This document shows, piece after piece, positions 1 through 7,675 of a DNA stretch of 64,000 nt. A model generated the notes under the pieces. The model saw nothing but the letters and a program-made list of their open reading frames with translations. It had not been told where the DNA came from and did no database searches. Each line of letters opens with the position of its first letter. The stretch's first letter is position 1. A program made the translations under genes and the position numbers. This stretch comes from Rhodobacter capsulatus (GTDB taxonomy: Bacteria; Pseudomonadota; Alphaproteobacteria; Rhodobacterales; Rhodobacteraceae), in assembly GCF_003254295.1 (NCBI RefSeq), contig NZ_QKZO01000007.1, positions 173,579-237,578 on the forward strand. The letters run 5' to 3'.

Positions 1-1
1 C

Positions 2-352
2 GGCACCTTCGGCAAGACCTTTTCGGAGGCTTTGGAAAACATTGACGAAAAGCAGCGCGAGGGGATCGCCTCGACGGGCGCGCCCGCGGTCGCCCAGGCC
101 CGCTTCGGGGTGGTGCCGCAGGTGGCGCCGGTGATCCTGTCCCAGGTGCTTTACTATCTGGAAAGCAACACCCGCTCGGCCACGGTCATCGGCGCGCTGG
201 TCGGCGGCGGCATCGGGCTGTTGCTGACCCAGGCGATCCAGACCCAGAAGGACTGGGAAGAGGTCAGCTATTACATCGTCCTGATCACCCTGATGGTGAT
301 GGCGATGGACAGCCTGTCGGCCTGGCTGCGGGCGCGTTTCATCAAGGGGTAG
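2..352 (+). CDS. phnE: Phosphonate ABC transporter permease PhnE, 3' end only
   Basis: The reading frame is open from the first bases of the window, so only the C-terminal part of about 116 residues is present. It contains two hydrophobic stretches typical of the end of a PhnE-type inner-membrane permease, separated by a short polar segment, and ends in a basic tail. A TTG at 32 is only an internal codon, because coding continues to the left edge. The neighbouring C-P lyase genes support a role in phosphonate uptake with PhnC (ATPase) and PhnD (binding protein), which are expected to the left of the window. The family call rests on local similarity and context. Confidence 0.85.
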   Translation, partial: GTFGKTFSEALENIDEKQREGIASTGAPAVAQARFGVVPQVAPVILSQVLYYLESNTRSATVIGALVGGGIGLLLTQAIQTQKDWEEVSYYIVLITLMVMAMDSLSAWLRARFIKG

Positions 353-355
353 ATC

Positions 356-982
356 ATGCCGAAACTGCATCCCGTGACGCCGCGGATCGCGCCCGATTGC
401 GAGATCGTCAATGCCAGCTTCGGCGGCTGGGTCGAGGTCGGCCGCGGATCGCGGCTGATCCATGTCGAGATGGGCGATTACAGCTATTGCGACCGGTTCG
501 CTGATATCGCCAACACCACGGTTGGGAAATTCGCCAATATCGCCGCGATGACAAGGATCGGCCCGACAGACCATCCGTTCCGCAATGCCGCGCAGCATCA
601 TTTCCTTTATCGCTCAAGCTATTACTGGGACGACGTGGGCGATGATGCCGGCTTTTTCGCGCAGCGGGCCGGGCGCCGGATCCATCTTGGCGCCGATTGC
701 TGGATCGGGCATGGCGCCATCATCAAGCCCGAGGTGACGGTGGGCATCGGCGCCATCGTCGCCTCGGGCGCGGTGGTGACGAAGGACGTGCCCCCCTTCA
801 TGATCGTGGCGGGCTGCCCGGCCGTGCCCCTGCGGATGCGGTTTTCCGAGACCGTGGCCGAACGGCTGCTGGCGCTGGCCTGGTGGGACTGGGACCATGC
901 GACGCTGCGGGCGCGGCTGCATGATTTCCGTGCCCTGCCGGCCGAGGAATTCCTGGACCGTTACGAGGGCCTGCCCGGCTGA
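356..982 (+). CDS. Hexapeptide-repeat acyltransferase of the phosphonate cluster (208 aa)
   Basis: The middle of the protein has the irregular hexapeptide periodicity of left-handed beta-helix acyltransferases, including a stretch near residues 115-150 with WIGHGAIIKPEV and GAIVASGAVVTKDV. This type of transferase is commonly found beside C-P lyase genes and is annotated there as a phosphonate-metabolism acetyltransferase; its substrate is not known to me. It starts three bases after the phnE stop and so is probably co-transcribed with the transporter. Its last 22 bases overlap the end of phnF on the other strand. It could acetylate an aminophosphonate, a role filled by PhnO elsewhere, but that is inference. 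Confidence 0.8.
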   Translation: MPKLHPVTPRIAPDCEIVNASFGGWVEVGRGSRLIHVEMGDYSYCDRFADIANTTVGKFANIAAMTRIGPTDHPFRNAAQHHFLYRSSYYWDDVGDDAGFFAQRAGRRIHLGADCWIGHGAIIKPEVTVGIGAIVASGAVVTKDVPPFMIVAGCPAVPLRMRFSETVAERLLALAWWDWDHATLRARLHDFRALPAEEFLDRYEGLPG

Positions 983-1695
983 GCCAGCCCTTCGGGCAGG
1001 ACCGTCAGCGCGACGCGATCGCCCGCAAACCAGGTCAGCCCGTATTCGACAGCCCGCCCCGCGGCATCGACATTCACCGCCTCGGTGCGCAAAAGCGGCG
1101 CGCCCTCGGGCAGCTGCATCAGCCCCGCCCGGGGTCCGCGCGCGATCTTCGCGGTGATCCGGGTCGAGGCGCGGGTGTAATCGCTCACCCCCATCTCGGC
1201 CAGCGCGGCGGTGACCGAACTGAGCCGGGTCAGCCGTTCCGGCAGATCCGGGAAACGCGCCGCCGGAAACACGGATCGGAATTGCGCCAGCACGACGCCG
1301 TCGGCCAGCGACAGCCCCTCGTAAAGATGCACCCGGTCGACGCCCAGCGCCGCCGCCTCGGCGGGCTCGGCCGGGCGGGTTTCCAGCCGCAACACCCGGC
1401 GCGAGGGCGTGCGCCCCGAGGCGAGCACGTTTTCCTGAAACCGCACCCGCCGCCCCAGCGCGTAATCGGCGCGCGGGCTGGAGGCCACGAAGACCCCCGC
1501 GCCGCGCCGCGCCACCACCAGCCCCTCGGTGGCCAAGGCCGCCAGGGCGTGGCGGACGGTGTGGCGGTTGACCCCGAAGCGCGCCGAAAGCGCCGCCTCG
1601 GTCGGCAGCTTCGCCCCGGGGGGGCAGGCGCCCGAGACGATCTCGGCACGCAGGATCGCGGCAATCGCCGCCCAGACGGGGTCACGTTTTGTCAT
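961..1695 (-). CDS. phnF: GntR-family repressor PhnF (244 aa)
   Basis: The N-terminal 70 residues form a GntR winged helix-turn-helix (LPTEAALSARFGVNRHTVRHAL), followed by a UTRA-type effector-binding domain of the HutC/PhnF subfamily. It is divergent from phnG and the 77-base gap holds an inverted repeat that fits a PhnF operator. In other bacteria PhnF represses the C-P lyase operon and its own gene. The 3' end runs 22 bases into the acyltransferase gene on the opposite strand. The ATG at 1695 is the natural start because the helix-turn-helix begins shortly after it. Confidence 0.9.
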   Translation of the reverse strand: MTKRDPVWAAIAAILRAEIVSGACPPGAKLPTEAALSARFGVNRHTVRHALAALATEGLVVARRGAGVFVASSPRADYALGRRVRFQENVLASGRTPSRRVLRLETRPAEPAEAAALGVDRVHLYEGLSLADGVVLAQFRSVFPAARFPDLPERLTRLSSVTAALAEMGVSDYTRASTRITAKIARGPRAGLMQLPEGAPLLRTEAVNVDAAGRAVEYGLTWFAGDRVALTVLPEGLAQPGRPS

Positions 1696-1736
1696 CGAAA
1701 CTTCACTGGTGGAATCGGCCGCGTCGCCGCAATATT

Positions 1737-1762
1737 TGTCTAGTTGTATACATATCTGGACA
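1737..1762. promoter_or_regulatory. Putative PhnF operator between phnF and phnG
   Basis: A 26-base imperfect palindrome has outer arms TGTCTAG and CTGGACA around a TATACATAT centre. Its location between phnF and phnG and its symmetry suit a GntR/HutC-type repressor. It ends 10 bases before the phnG start, so a bound repressor would block the operon promoter or early transcription. The site was read by eye and no binding data were available. Confidence 0.6.
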
Positions 1763-1772
1763 AATCCGCAAG

Positions 1773-2243
1773 ATGTCTGCTTTCGCCTTCACCCCCGAAG
1801 ACCGGGCCCAAGACCGGGCCCAGAACCGCGCCGCGACGCTGGGGCTTCTGGCCCGCGCTTCCGGTCCGCGCCTGGCCGAACTTCTGCCCGATCTGCCGCC
1901 TTTCGACTGGCTGCGCCGCCCCGAACTGGGCGCGGTGATGCTGCGCGGGCGGATGGGGGCGGGGGGCGCGCCGTTCAATCTGGGCGAGATGACGGTGACG
2001 CGCTGCGCGCTGCGGCTGGCCGATGGCCGGGTGGGGCAGGCTTTCGTGCAAGGCCGCGACAAGGATCACGCCACCCGCGCGGCCGTGGCGGATGCGCTTT
2101 TGCAGGGCGATCAGGCGGGCCGGATCGAGGCCGCGGTTCTGGCGCCGCTGCGCGCCGAGGAAGCCGCCCGGCGCCGCGACCGCGCCGAAAAGGCCGCCGC
2201 GACCCGGGTCGAATTCTTCACGCTGGTCCGGGGAGAGGATTGA
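1773..2243 (+). CDS. phnG: C-P lyase subunit PhnG (156 aa)
   Basis: This is the first gene of the C-P lyase core operon. The length and sequence fit PhnG (about 150 residues), including the central GEMTVTRCALRL segment and the GRDKDHA motif. PhnG, PhnH, PhnI and PhnJ form the core complex; with PhnL, PhnGHI are needed to couple the phosphonate to the ribose of ATP with release of adenine. An ATG at 1773 is chosen over an in-frame ATG at 1689 because the earlier one would run through the operator. The stop is directly followed by the phnH ATG. Confidence 0.93.
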   Translation: MSAFAFTPEDRAQDRAQNRAATLGLLARASGPRLAELLPDLPPFDWLRRPELGAVMLRGRMGAGGAPFNLGEMTVTRCALRLADGRVGQAFVQGRDKDHATRAAVADALLQGDQAGRIEAAVLAPLRAEEAARRRDRAEKAAATRVEFFTLVRGED

Positions 2244-2810
2244 ATGCAAACGCAAGCACTTTCCGGCGGTTTCGCCGATCCCGCGCGCGACGCGGCCCAT
2301 GCCTTCCGCGCCTGCCTGCAGGCGATGGCGCGGCCGGGCCGGGGGCAGCCGATCCCCGGCGCCACGCCCCCCGCGCCGCTGTCGCCCGCCGCCGGGGCGG
2401 TTCTGCTGACGCTCGTCGATGACACCACGCCGCTTTTCCTGGCGCCCGGCCTGGATACGCCCGCGCTGCGCGGCTGGATCGCCTTTCACCTCGCCGCGCC
2501 GATCTGCGCGCCCGAGGAGGCGGTCTTCGCGCTGGGTGCCTGGGCGGATCTGCCGCTTGATCGCTTTCGCCTTGGCACGCCGGATTATCCCGACCGTTCG
2601 GTGACGCTGATCGTCGAGATCGACAGCCTTTCGCCCGTCACGGCCCGCCTGCGCGGTCCGGGGATTGCGACGCATCAGGACGCAAGGCTGCCCGCCATCG
2701 CCCCCTTCGTCGCCAACCGGGCCCGCTATCCGCTTGGCTTCGATTGCTATTTCTGTGCGGAGGAGAGCCTTTCGGCGCTGCCGCGTTCAACCTTTGTGGA
2801 GGCGCTCTGA
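2244..2810 (+). CDS. phnH: C-P lyase subunit PhnH (188 aa)
   Basis: The sequence matches PhnH in length and features: an N-terminal AFRACLQAMARPG segment, a central PxPLSPAAGAVLLTLVDD region and a C-terminal GFDCYF stretch. PhnH is a structural subunit of the cytoplasmic C-P lyase core complex. The gene begins one base after the phnG stop, and its own stop overlaps the phnI start (TGATG), so translation is likely coupled along the operon. Confidence 0.93.
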   Translation: MQTQALSGGFADPARDAAHAFRACLQAMARPGRGQPIPGATPPAPLSPAAGAVLLTLVDDTTPLFLAPGLDTPALRGWIAFHLAAPICAPEEAVFALGAWADLPLDRFRLGTPDYPDRSVTLIVEIDSLSPVTARLRGPGIATHQDARLPAIAPFVANRARYPLGFDCYFCAEESLSALPRSTFVEAL

Positions 2811-3883
2811 TGTATGTGGCAACCAAGGGGGGCGAGCGGGCGATCGATGCCGCCCATGCCTGGCTGGCCGAGGAGCGCCGCGGCGATCCCGCCGTGCCCG
2901 AGCTTTCGGTGGCGCAGATTGCCGAACAGATGACGCTGGCGGTGAACCGGGTGATGGCCGAGGGCTCGCTTTACGACCGCGATCTGGCGGCCTTGGCGAT
3001 CAAGCAGGCGCGCGGCGATCTGATCGAGGCGGTGTTCCTGATCCGCGCCTATCGCACGACGCTGCCGCGGTTCGGCGCGAGCCTGCCCGTCGACACCGGG
3101 ACGATGCAGATCTCGCGCCGGATTTCCGCCACCTTCAAGGATGTGCCGGGCGGGCAGGTGCTGGGCCCGACTTTCGATTACACGCATCGGCTGCTCGATT
3201 TCGCCCTGATGGCCGAGGGGGAGCCGCCCGTCGCCGCCCGCGCCCCCGCCGAGGCCACGCCCGCGCCGCATGTGTTGGGGCTTCTGGACCGCGACGGGCT
3301 GATGGAGCCGGTGAGCGCGGGCGCCGAAACGCCCCCCGATCTGACCCGCGAGCCGCTGGAACTGCCCGCGTCGCGCGCGCTGCGGTTACAGGCGCTGGCG
3401 CGGGCGGACGAGGGTTTCACGCTTGGTCTCGCCTATTCCACCCAGCGCGGCTACGGGCGCACCCATGCCTTTGTCGGCGAATTGCGCATCGGCCTTTGCG
3501 CGGTGGAAATGGAGATCCCGGAACTCGGCTTCACCATCGAGATCGGCGCGGTCGAGCTGACCGAATGCGAGACGGTGAACCAGTTCACCGGCTCGAAGTC
3601 CGAGCCGCCGCAATTCACCCGCGGCTACGGGCTGGTCTTTGGCCAGTCCGAGCGCAAGGCGATTTCCATGAGCCTCGTTGACCGCGCCCTGCGCTGGGAG
3701 GAGCTGGGCGAAGACGCCACCGGCGCCCCGGCGCAGGATGCGGAATTCGTGTTGTCGCATTGCGACAACATTCAGGCGACGGGGTTTCTGGAGCATATCA
3801 AGCTGCCCCATTACGTCGATTTCCAGTCGGAACTGGAACTGATCCGGCGCCTGCGCCGCGACGCGACTGGGGCGGGACAATGA
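2810..3883 (+). CDS. phnI: C-P lyase subunit PhnI (357 aa)
   Basis: The start MYVATKGGERAI and the length are characteristic of PhnI. PhnI is the nucleosidase-like subunit that, with PhnG, PhnH and PhnL, replaces the adenine of ATP by the phosphonate to give a ribose-1-phosphonate triphosphate. The ATG at 2810 overlaps the phnH stop. The C-terminal third carries conserved PhnI blocks (NQFTGSKSEPPQF and HCDNIQATGFLEHIKLPHYVDF). After phnI the operon is broken by 156 bases that hold a small ORF on the other strand before phnJ. Confidence 0.94.
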   Translation: MYVATKGGERAIDAAHAWLAEERRGDPAVPELSVAQIAEQMTLAVNRVMAEGSLYDRDLAALAIKQARGDLIEAVFLIRAYRTTLPRFGASLPVDTGTMQISRRISATFKDVPGGQVLGPTFDYTHRLLDFALMAEGEPPVAARAPAEATPAPHVLGLLDRDGLMEPVSAGAETPPDLTREPLELPASRALRLQALARADEGFTLGLAYSTQRGYGRTHAFVGELRIGLCAVEMEIPELGFTIEIGAVELTECETVNQFTGSKSEPPQFTRGYGLVFGQSERKAISMSLVDRALRWEELGEDATGAPAQDAEFVLSHCDNIQATGFLEHIKLPHYVDFQSELELIRRLRRDATGAGQ

Positions 3884-3885
3884 CC

Positions 3886-4011
3886 TCAGTCTTCGTCTTT
3901 GCCCGGCGCGGTTCTGTCGTCCTTGGGGGCATCGCCACCGCCCGCCCGATTGCGCAGGAACGATCCGACGAGGAACGCGCCCGCAAGCGCGAAAAAGATC
4001 CAGTGCAACAT
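3886..4011 (-). CDS. Small single-pass membrane protein nested inside the phn operon (41 aa)
   Basis: This short frame begins MLHWIFFALAGAFLVGSFLR and continues into a polar, acidic tail ending GKDED. It therefore reads like a one-helix membrane protein. The minus strand has AAGGA about nine bases upstream of the ATG, a reasonable ribosome site. About 78 percent of its codons end in G or C, nearer the local norm than the overlapping plus frame (about 64 percent). It fills most of the gap between phnI and phnJ but points the opposite way. I do not recognise a family, and its reality is not certain. Confidence 0.5.
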   Translation of the reverse strand: MLHWIFFALAGAFLVGSFLRNRAGGGDAPKDDRTAPGKDED

Positions 4012-4039
4012 CCGTCCGTTCCTTGTTCCGGGGGCCAAC

Positions 4040-4903
4040 ATGTCTGAAGGTTACAGCTTCGCCTATCTTGACGCCGCAACCAAGCGGATGATCCGTCGCG
4101 CCCTTTTGAAGGCCCTCGCCATTCCGGGCTATCAGGTGCCCTTTGCCAGCCGCGAAATGCCGATGCCCTATGGCTGGGGCACTGGCGGCGTGCAGGTGAC
4201 GGCGGCCTGTCTGATCCCCGAAGATGTGCTGAAAGTGATCGATCAGGGTGCCGATGACACGACGAACGCGGTCTCGATCCGGCGGTTCTTCGAGCGCACG
4301 GCGGGGGTGGCCACGACCACCCACACGCAAGACGCCACGCTGATCCAGACCCGCCACCGCATCCCGGAAGCGGCGCTGACCGAGGCTCAGATCCTGGTCT
4401 TTCAGGTGCCGATCCCCGAGCCCCTGCGGTTTTTGGAACCGCGCGAGGCCGAGACGCGGCGGATGCATGCGCTGGCCGATTACGGGCTGATGCATGTGAA
4501 GCTTTACGAGGATATCGCGCGGCACGGGGCGATTGCGACCTCTTATGCCTATCCGGTGCTGGTCGAGGGGCGCCATGTGATGGACCCCAGCCCGATCCCG
4601 AAATTCGACAATCCGAAACTGGGCGATTGCCCGGCGATCCAGCTGTTCGGCGCCGGGCGGGAATGCCGCATCCATGCGTTGCCGCCCTATACCCGGGTGG
4701 TCAGTCTCGATTTCGAGGATCACCCGTTCGAGGCGACGAAGGCCGAGGCCGCCTGCGATCTGTGCGGGGCCGAGACGAGCTATCTTGATGAGGTGATCAC
4801 CGATGATGCGGGCGGGCGGATGTTCTGCTGCTCGGACACCGATTTCTGCGCCGGGCGGCGGGCGGCCGGGCATCTGGGGCGATTGTCGGAGGGGGCCGCG
4901 TGA
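4040..4903 (+). CDS. phnJ: C-P lyase catalytic subunit PhnJ, radical SAM (287 aa)
   Basis: PhnJ cleaves the carbon-phosphorus bond of the ribose-1-phosphonate intermediate by radical SAM chemistry. The C-terminal cysteine cluster is present: C239, C242 and C264 would bind the iron-sulfur cluster and C270 matches the thiyl-radical cysteine of the E. coli enzyme, with the same relative spacing. An extra cysteine at 263 sits beside C264. The start MSEGYSFAYLDAATKRMIRR is chosen because it matches the family start and follows a G-rich ribosome site; the frame open further upstream crosses phnI. Its stop overlaps the phnK ATG. Confidence 0.95.
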   Translation: MSEGYSFAYLDAATKRMIRRALLKALAIPGYQVPFASREMPMPYGWGTGGVQVTAACLIPEDVLKVIDQGADDTTNAVSIRRFFERTAGVATTTHTQDATLIQTRHRIPEAALTEAQILVFQVPIPEPLRFLEPREAETRRMHALADYGLMHVKLYEDIARHGAIATSYAYPVLVEGRHVMDPSPIPKFDNPKLGDCPAIQLFGAGRECRIHALPPYTRVVSLDFEDHPFEATKAEAACDLCGAETSYLDEVITDDAGGRMFCCSDTDFCAGRRAAGHLGRLSEGAA

Positions 4904-5709
4904 TGGAGAGCGCGCAAGGGCGTATTTGGACCAGGAAAAAGCCGGAGCCGGAAGCGGGGCCGCTGCTGCTGGTCGAGGGGTTGGGCAAGGCCTGGGGGGC
5001 GCGGATCGGCTGTGCCGATGTGGGCTTTGATCTTTACCCCGGCGAGGTTCTGGGGATCGTCGGCGAGAGCGGCTCGGGGAAATCGACGCTTTTGGGGTGT
5101 CTGGCCGGGCATCTGCCGGCGGATGCGGGGCGGATCCTCTATCGCGGCCGCGATCTGCGCATGATGGCGGAACCCGAGCGGCGGCATCTGGCGCGCACCG
5201 AATGGGCCTTCGTGCATCAAAACCCGCGCGACGGGCTGCGCATGGGGGTGACGGCGGGGGCGAATGTCGGCGAGCGGCTGATGGCGGTCGGCGCGCGGCA
5301 TTACGGCGCGATCCGGGCCACCGCGACCGACTGGCTCGGCCGGGTCGAGATCGACCCCGCGCGGATCGACGACCGGCCGCGCGCCTTTTCGGGCGGCATG
5401 CAGCAGCGGTTGCAGATCGCGCGCAATCTGGTGACCGGACCGCGGCTGGTCTTGATGGACGAACCGACCGGGGGGCTCGATGTGTCGGTGCAGGCGCGGC
5501 TTCTGGATCTGCTGCGCGAACTGGTGCGCGAGATGGGTCTGGCGGTGATCATCGTCACCCATGATCTGGCCGTGGCGCGGCTTCTGGCCGACCGGCTGAT
5601 GGTGATGAAGGACGGCCGGGTGATCGAGGCGGGGCTGACCGATCAGGTGCTCGACGATCCGCAGGCGGCCTATACGCAACTTCTTGTTTCCTCTGTCTTG
5701 CAGGTCTGA
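4903..5709 (+). CDS. phnK: C-P lyase ABC-type ATPase PhnK (268 aa)
   Basis: The protein is an ABC nucleotide-binding domain with Walker A GESGSGKST, signature FSGGMQQRLQIARNL, Walker B LVLMDEPT and the switch histidine in VIIVTHD. PhnK docks on the core C-P lyase complex and is needed for phosphonate use; it is not a transport ATPase despite its fold. It carries an N-terminal extension of roughly 15 residues compared with the E. coli protein (252 aa). The ATG at 4903 overlaps the phnJ stop as ATGA; a GTG one codon earlier is less likely. Confidence 0.93.
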   Translation: MESAQGRIWTRKKPEPEAGPLLLVEGLGKAWGARIGCADVGFDLYPGEVLGIVGESGSGKSTLLGCLAGHLPADAGRILYRGRDLRMMAEPERRHLARTEWAFVHQNPRDGLRMGVTAGANVGERLMAVGARHYGAIRATATDWLGRVEIDPARIDDRPRAFSGGMQQRLQIARNLVTGPRLVLMDEPTGGLDVSVQARLLDLLRELVREMGLAVIIVTHDLAVARLLADRLMVMKDGRVIEAGLTDQVLDDPQAAYTQLLVSSVLQV

Positions 5710-5713
5710 GCCG

Positions 5714-6397
5714 ATGATCGAGATCGAAAATCTGTGCAAAAGCTTCACCTTGCACAATCAGGGCGCGGCGGTGCTGCCGGTACTGGCGGGGGCGCATCTG
5801 CGCGTCGACCCGGGCGAATGCGTGGCGCTGACCGGCGCCTCGGGCAGCGGGAAATCGACGCTGATGCGGATGATCTGGGGCAATTACCGCGCCGAGACGG
5901 GGCGGCTGCAGGTGGCCGGGCTGGATCTGACCACGGCGACACCGCGCCAGATCATCGCGCTGCGGCGCGCGCGGCTGGGCTATGTCAGCCAGTTCCTGCG
6001 CGTCGTGCCGCGCGTGCCGACGCTGCGCGTCGTGGCCGAGCCGCTTCTGGCGCTGGGCCAGCCCGAACCGCAGGCGCTGGCCCGGGCCGCCGCGCTGCTT
6101 GCCCGGCTCAACATCCCCGAGCGGCTCTGGTCGCTCTCGCCCACCACCTTTTCGGGCGGCGAGCAGCAGCGGGTGAACATCGCCCGCGGCTTCGCCCATC
6201 CTTTCCCGGTGCTGCTGCTTGACGAGCCCACCGCCTCGCTCGATGCGGTCAACCGCGCCGTCGTGCTTGATCTGATCGGCGAGGCCAAGGCCCGCGGCGC
6301 CGCCATTCTGGGCATCTTCCACGATGAGGCCGCGCGCGCGCAGGTGGCCGACCGGCTGGTCGATGTCACCGGCTTCACCCCCGCGAGGGCGGCATGA
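5714..6397 (+). CDS. phnL: C-P lyase ABC-type ATPase PhnL (227 aa)
   Basis: An ABC ATPase with Walker A GASGSGKST, the PhnL-type signature FSGGEQQRVNIARG and Walker B VLLLDEPTASLD. PhnL is required together with PhnGHI for the first step, the transfer of phosphonate to ATP-derived ribose. The start MIEIENLCKSF four bases after phnK matches the family; an in-frame ATG further upstream would lie inside phnK. The gene ends in an ATGA overlap with phnN. Confidence 0.93.
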   Translation: MIEIENLCKSFTLHNQGAAVLPVLAGAHLRVDPGECVALTGASGSGKSTLMRMIWGNYRAETGRLQVAGLDLTTATPRQIIALRRARLGYVSQFLRVVPRVPTLRVVAEPLLALGQPEPQALARAAALLARLNIPERLWSLSPTTFSGGEQQRVNIARGFAHPFPVLLLDEPTASLDAVNRAVVLDLIGEAKARGAAILGIFHDEAARAQVADRLVDVTGFTPARAA

Positions 6398-6948
6398 GCG
6401 GGCGGCTTTTCGCCATCGTCGGCCCCTCGGGCGCGGGCAAGGACAGGCTGATCGCCGGGCTTATCGCGGCCCGCCCCGAGATCCACCGGGCGCGGCGCAC
6501 GATCACCCGTCCGCCCGCCGAGAGCGAGGATTTCGAGAGCCTCCCGGCCCCGGAGTTCGCGGCGCTGCGCGGGGCGGGCGGCTTTGCGCTGTCGTGGCAG
6601 GCGCACGGGCTGGGCTATGGCATCCGGGCCTCGGAACTGGCGCCGCTGGCCGCGGGGCGCGACGTGATCTTCAACGGCTCGCGCGCGGCCCTGCCTGCCT
6701 GTCTGGCGGCCTATCCCGCGCTGCGGGTGATCGAAATCACCGCCGCGCCCGCCGTCTTGCAGGCGCGGCTGGCCGGGCGCGGGCGCGAGGCGGCGGCCGA
6801 GATCGGCCGGCGGCTGGAGCGCGCGGCGCTGGCGCTGCCGCCGGGGCTGGGCGCGGTGCGGATCCTCAACGACGGTGCGCCCGAGGCGGGCATCGCCGCG
6901 CTGATCGCGGCGCTTCAGCCCGACAGCGCCTGCGCCGCCAGCAGATGA
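6394..6948 (+). CDS. phnN: Ribose 1,5-bisphosphate phosphokinase PhnN (184 aa)
   Basis: The protein opens with a P-loop (GPSGAGKDR) of the guanylate-kinase-like fold and contains the TRPPAESEDFESL substrate region. PhnN phosphorylates ribose 1,5-bisphosphate to PRPP, which recycles the ribose carrier released by C-P lyase. The length equals that of E. coli PhnN (185). It overlaps phnL by four bases. Its last 34 bases overlap the end of the convergent 2H-phosphoesterase-like gene. Confidence 0.92.
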   Translation: MSGRLFAIVGPSGAGKDRLIAGLIAARPEIHRARRTITRPPAESEDFESLPAPEFAALRGAGGFALSWQAHGLGYGIRASELAPLAAGRDVIFNGSRAALPACLAAYPALRVIEITAAPAVLQARLAGRGREAAAEIGRRLERAALALPPGLGAVRILNDGAPEAGIAALIAALQPDSACAASR

Positions 6949-7586
6949 AACCGCCCCGTCTCGTCCTCGCCGAACAGGCAGAGCCGGTCGATCTGCACCG
7001 GCCGCGCCAGATGCGGCGCGAAAAAGTCCGTCGCCAGCGGTTCAAGCCGGTCCAGTTCTGCGGGATCAAGATCCCCGGTCAGCGACATGTGAAAGCGGAA
7101 TTCCTCGAAGACGAAGGGATAACCGAAGTCGCGCAGCAGTTCGTTTTGCCGCGCGCTCAGATGCTCAGGGCGGCGGCGGGCGGTTTCGGCCGCGCTCAGC
7201 GGCGCGCGGAAGGGCTCGAACCGGGTCACGACCTCGGCGGCAAGGCGGGTCAGCGCCGCGGGCTGGGGCTGCGGGCAAAGCGCAAGGAACCGGCCGAGCC
7301 GGGTCACCGCAAGGCCGGGCAGGGGCACCGGGGCAAGCGCGGCGGCGGTCTCTGCGAGCGCGGCGTGCAGCGCCCCGGGCGTGGTTCCGGCGGCCAGCCG
7401 GAACGGCGCTTTCAGCGTGGCGTGAAAGCCGTATTTGCGCGGGGCCGCAGTGGCCGCGGCAAGCCCGGCGATGGCGGGCTGACCGACCGGGCGGCCGGTC
7501 GCGGCATCCCGGCCCAGCCAGCCCGATCCGGCCTGCCAGAGCCCCGCATCGGCGGGGGCGAAATAAAGGGCATAGCGTTTGATCAT
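6915..7586 (-). CDS. Phosphonate-cluster 2H phosphoesterase-like protein (DUF1045 type, 223 aa)
   Basis: Two histidine motifs define the 2H superfamily: H55-A-T57 (YGFHATLKAPF) and H166-M-S168 (FHMSLTG). Proteins of this type commonly occur in C-P lyase clusters of alphaproteobacteria. The fold hydrolyses cyclic phosphodiesters in RNA ligases and cyclic phosphodiesterases. That suggests, as inference, that it opens the 5-phosphoribosyl 1,2-cyclic phosphate made by PhnJ, a job done by PhnP in E. coli; no phnP lies in this cluster. Start: two adjacent ATGs (7589 and 7586) follow a G-rich ribosome site, and I take the second. It is divergent from phnM. Confidence 0.85.
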   Translation of the reverse strand: MIKRYALYFAPADAGLWQAGSGWLGRDAATGRPVGQPAIAGLAAATAAPRKYGFHATLKAPFRLAAGTTPGALHAALAETAAALAPVPLPGLAVTRLGRFLALCPQPQPAALTRLAAEVVTRFEPFRAPLSAAETARRRPEHLSARQNELLRDFGYPFVFEEFRFHMSLTGDLDPAELDRLEPLATDFFAPHLARPVQIDRLCLFGEDETGRFHLLAAQALSG

Positions 7587-7611
7587 CATCGCCCCCCTGT
7601 CGCACCAAAGC

Positions 7612-7627
7612 GTCACCGCAATGTGAC
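7612..7627. promoter_or_regulatory. Small inverted repeat between the divergent 2H gene and phnM
   Basis: Arms GTCAC and GTGAC are separated by six bases in the 89-base divergent intergenic region. It could be an operator shared by the two genes. The symmetry is short and does not match a Pho box or the operator seen at phnG, so the call is tentative. Confidence 0.25.
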
Positions 7628-7675
7628 AATCGCCTGCCAAACCCCTGTTTGCAAACAAAACCCCCGGAGAAACGG

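Noticed and set aside
3880..4047. A plus-strand frame overlapping the phnI stop and the phnJ start.
   Set aside because: Its codon third positions are less GC-rich than the minus frame and it lacks a hydrophobic or folded pattern; it stays only an alternative.
7598..7628. A possible Pho box before phnM.
   Set aside because: The GTC words are 13 bases apart, not the 11 of tandem Pho half-sites.
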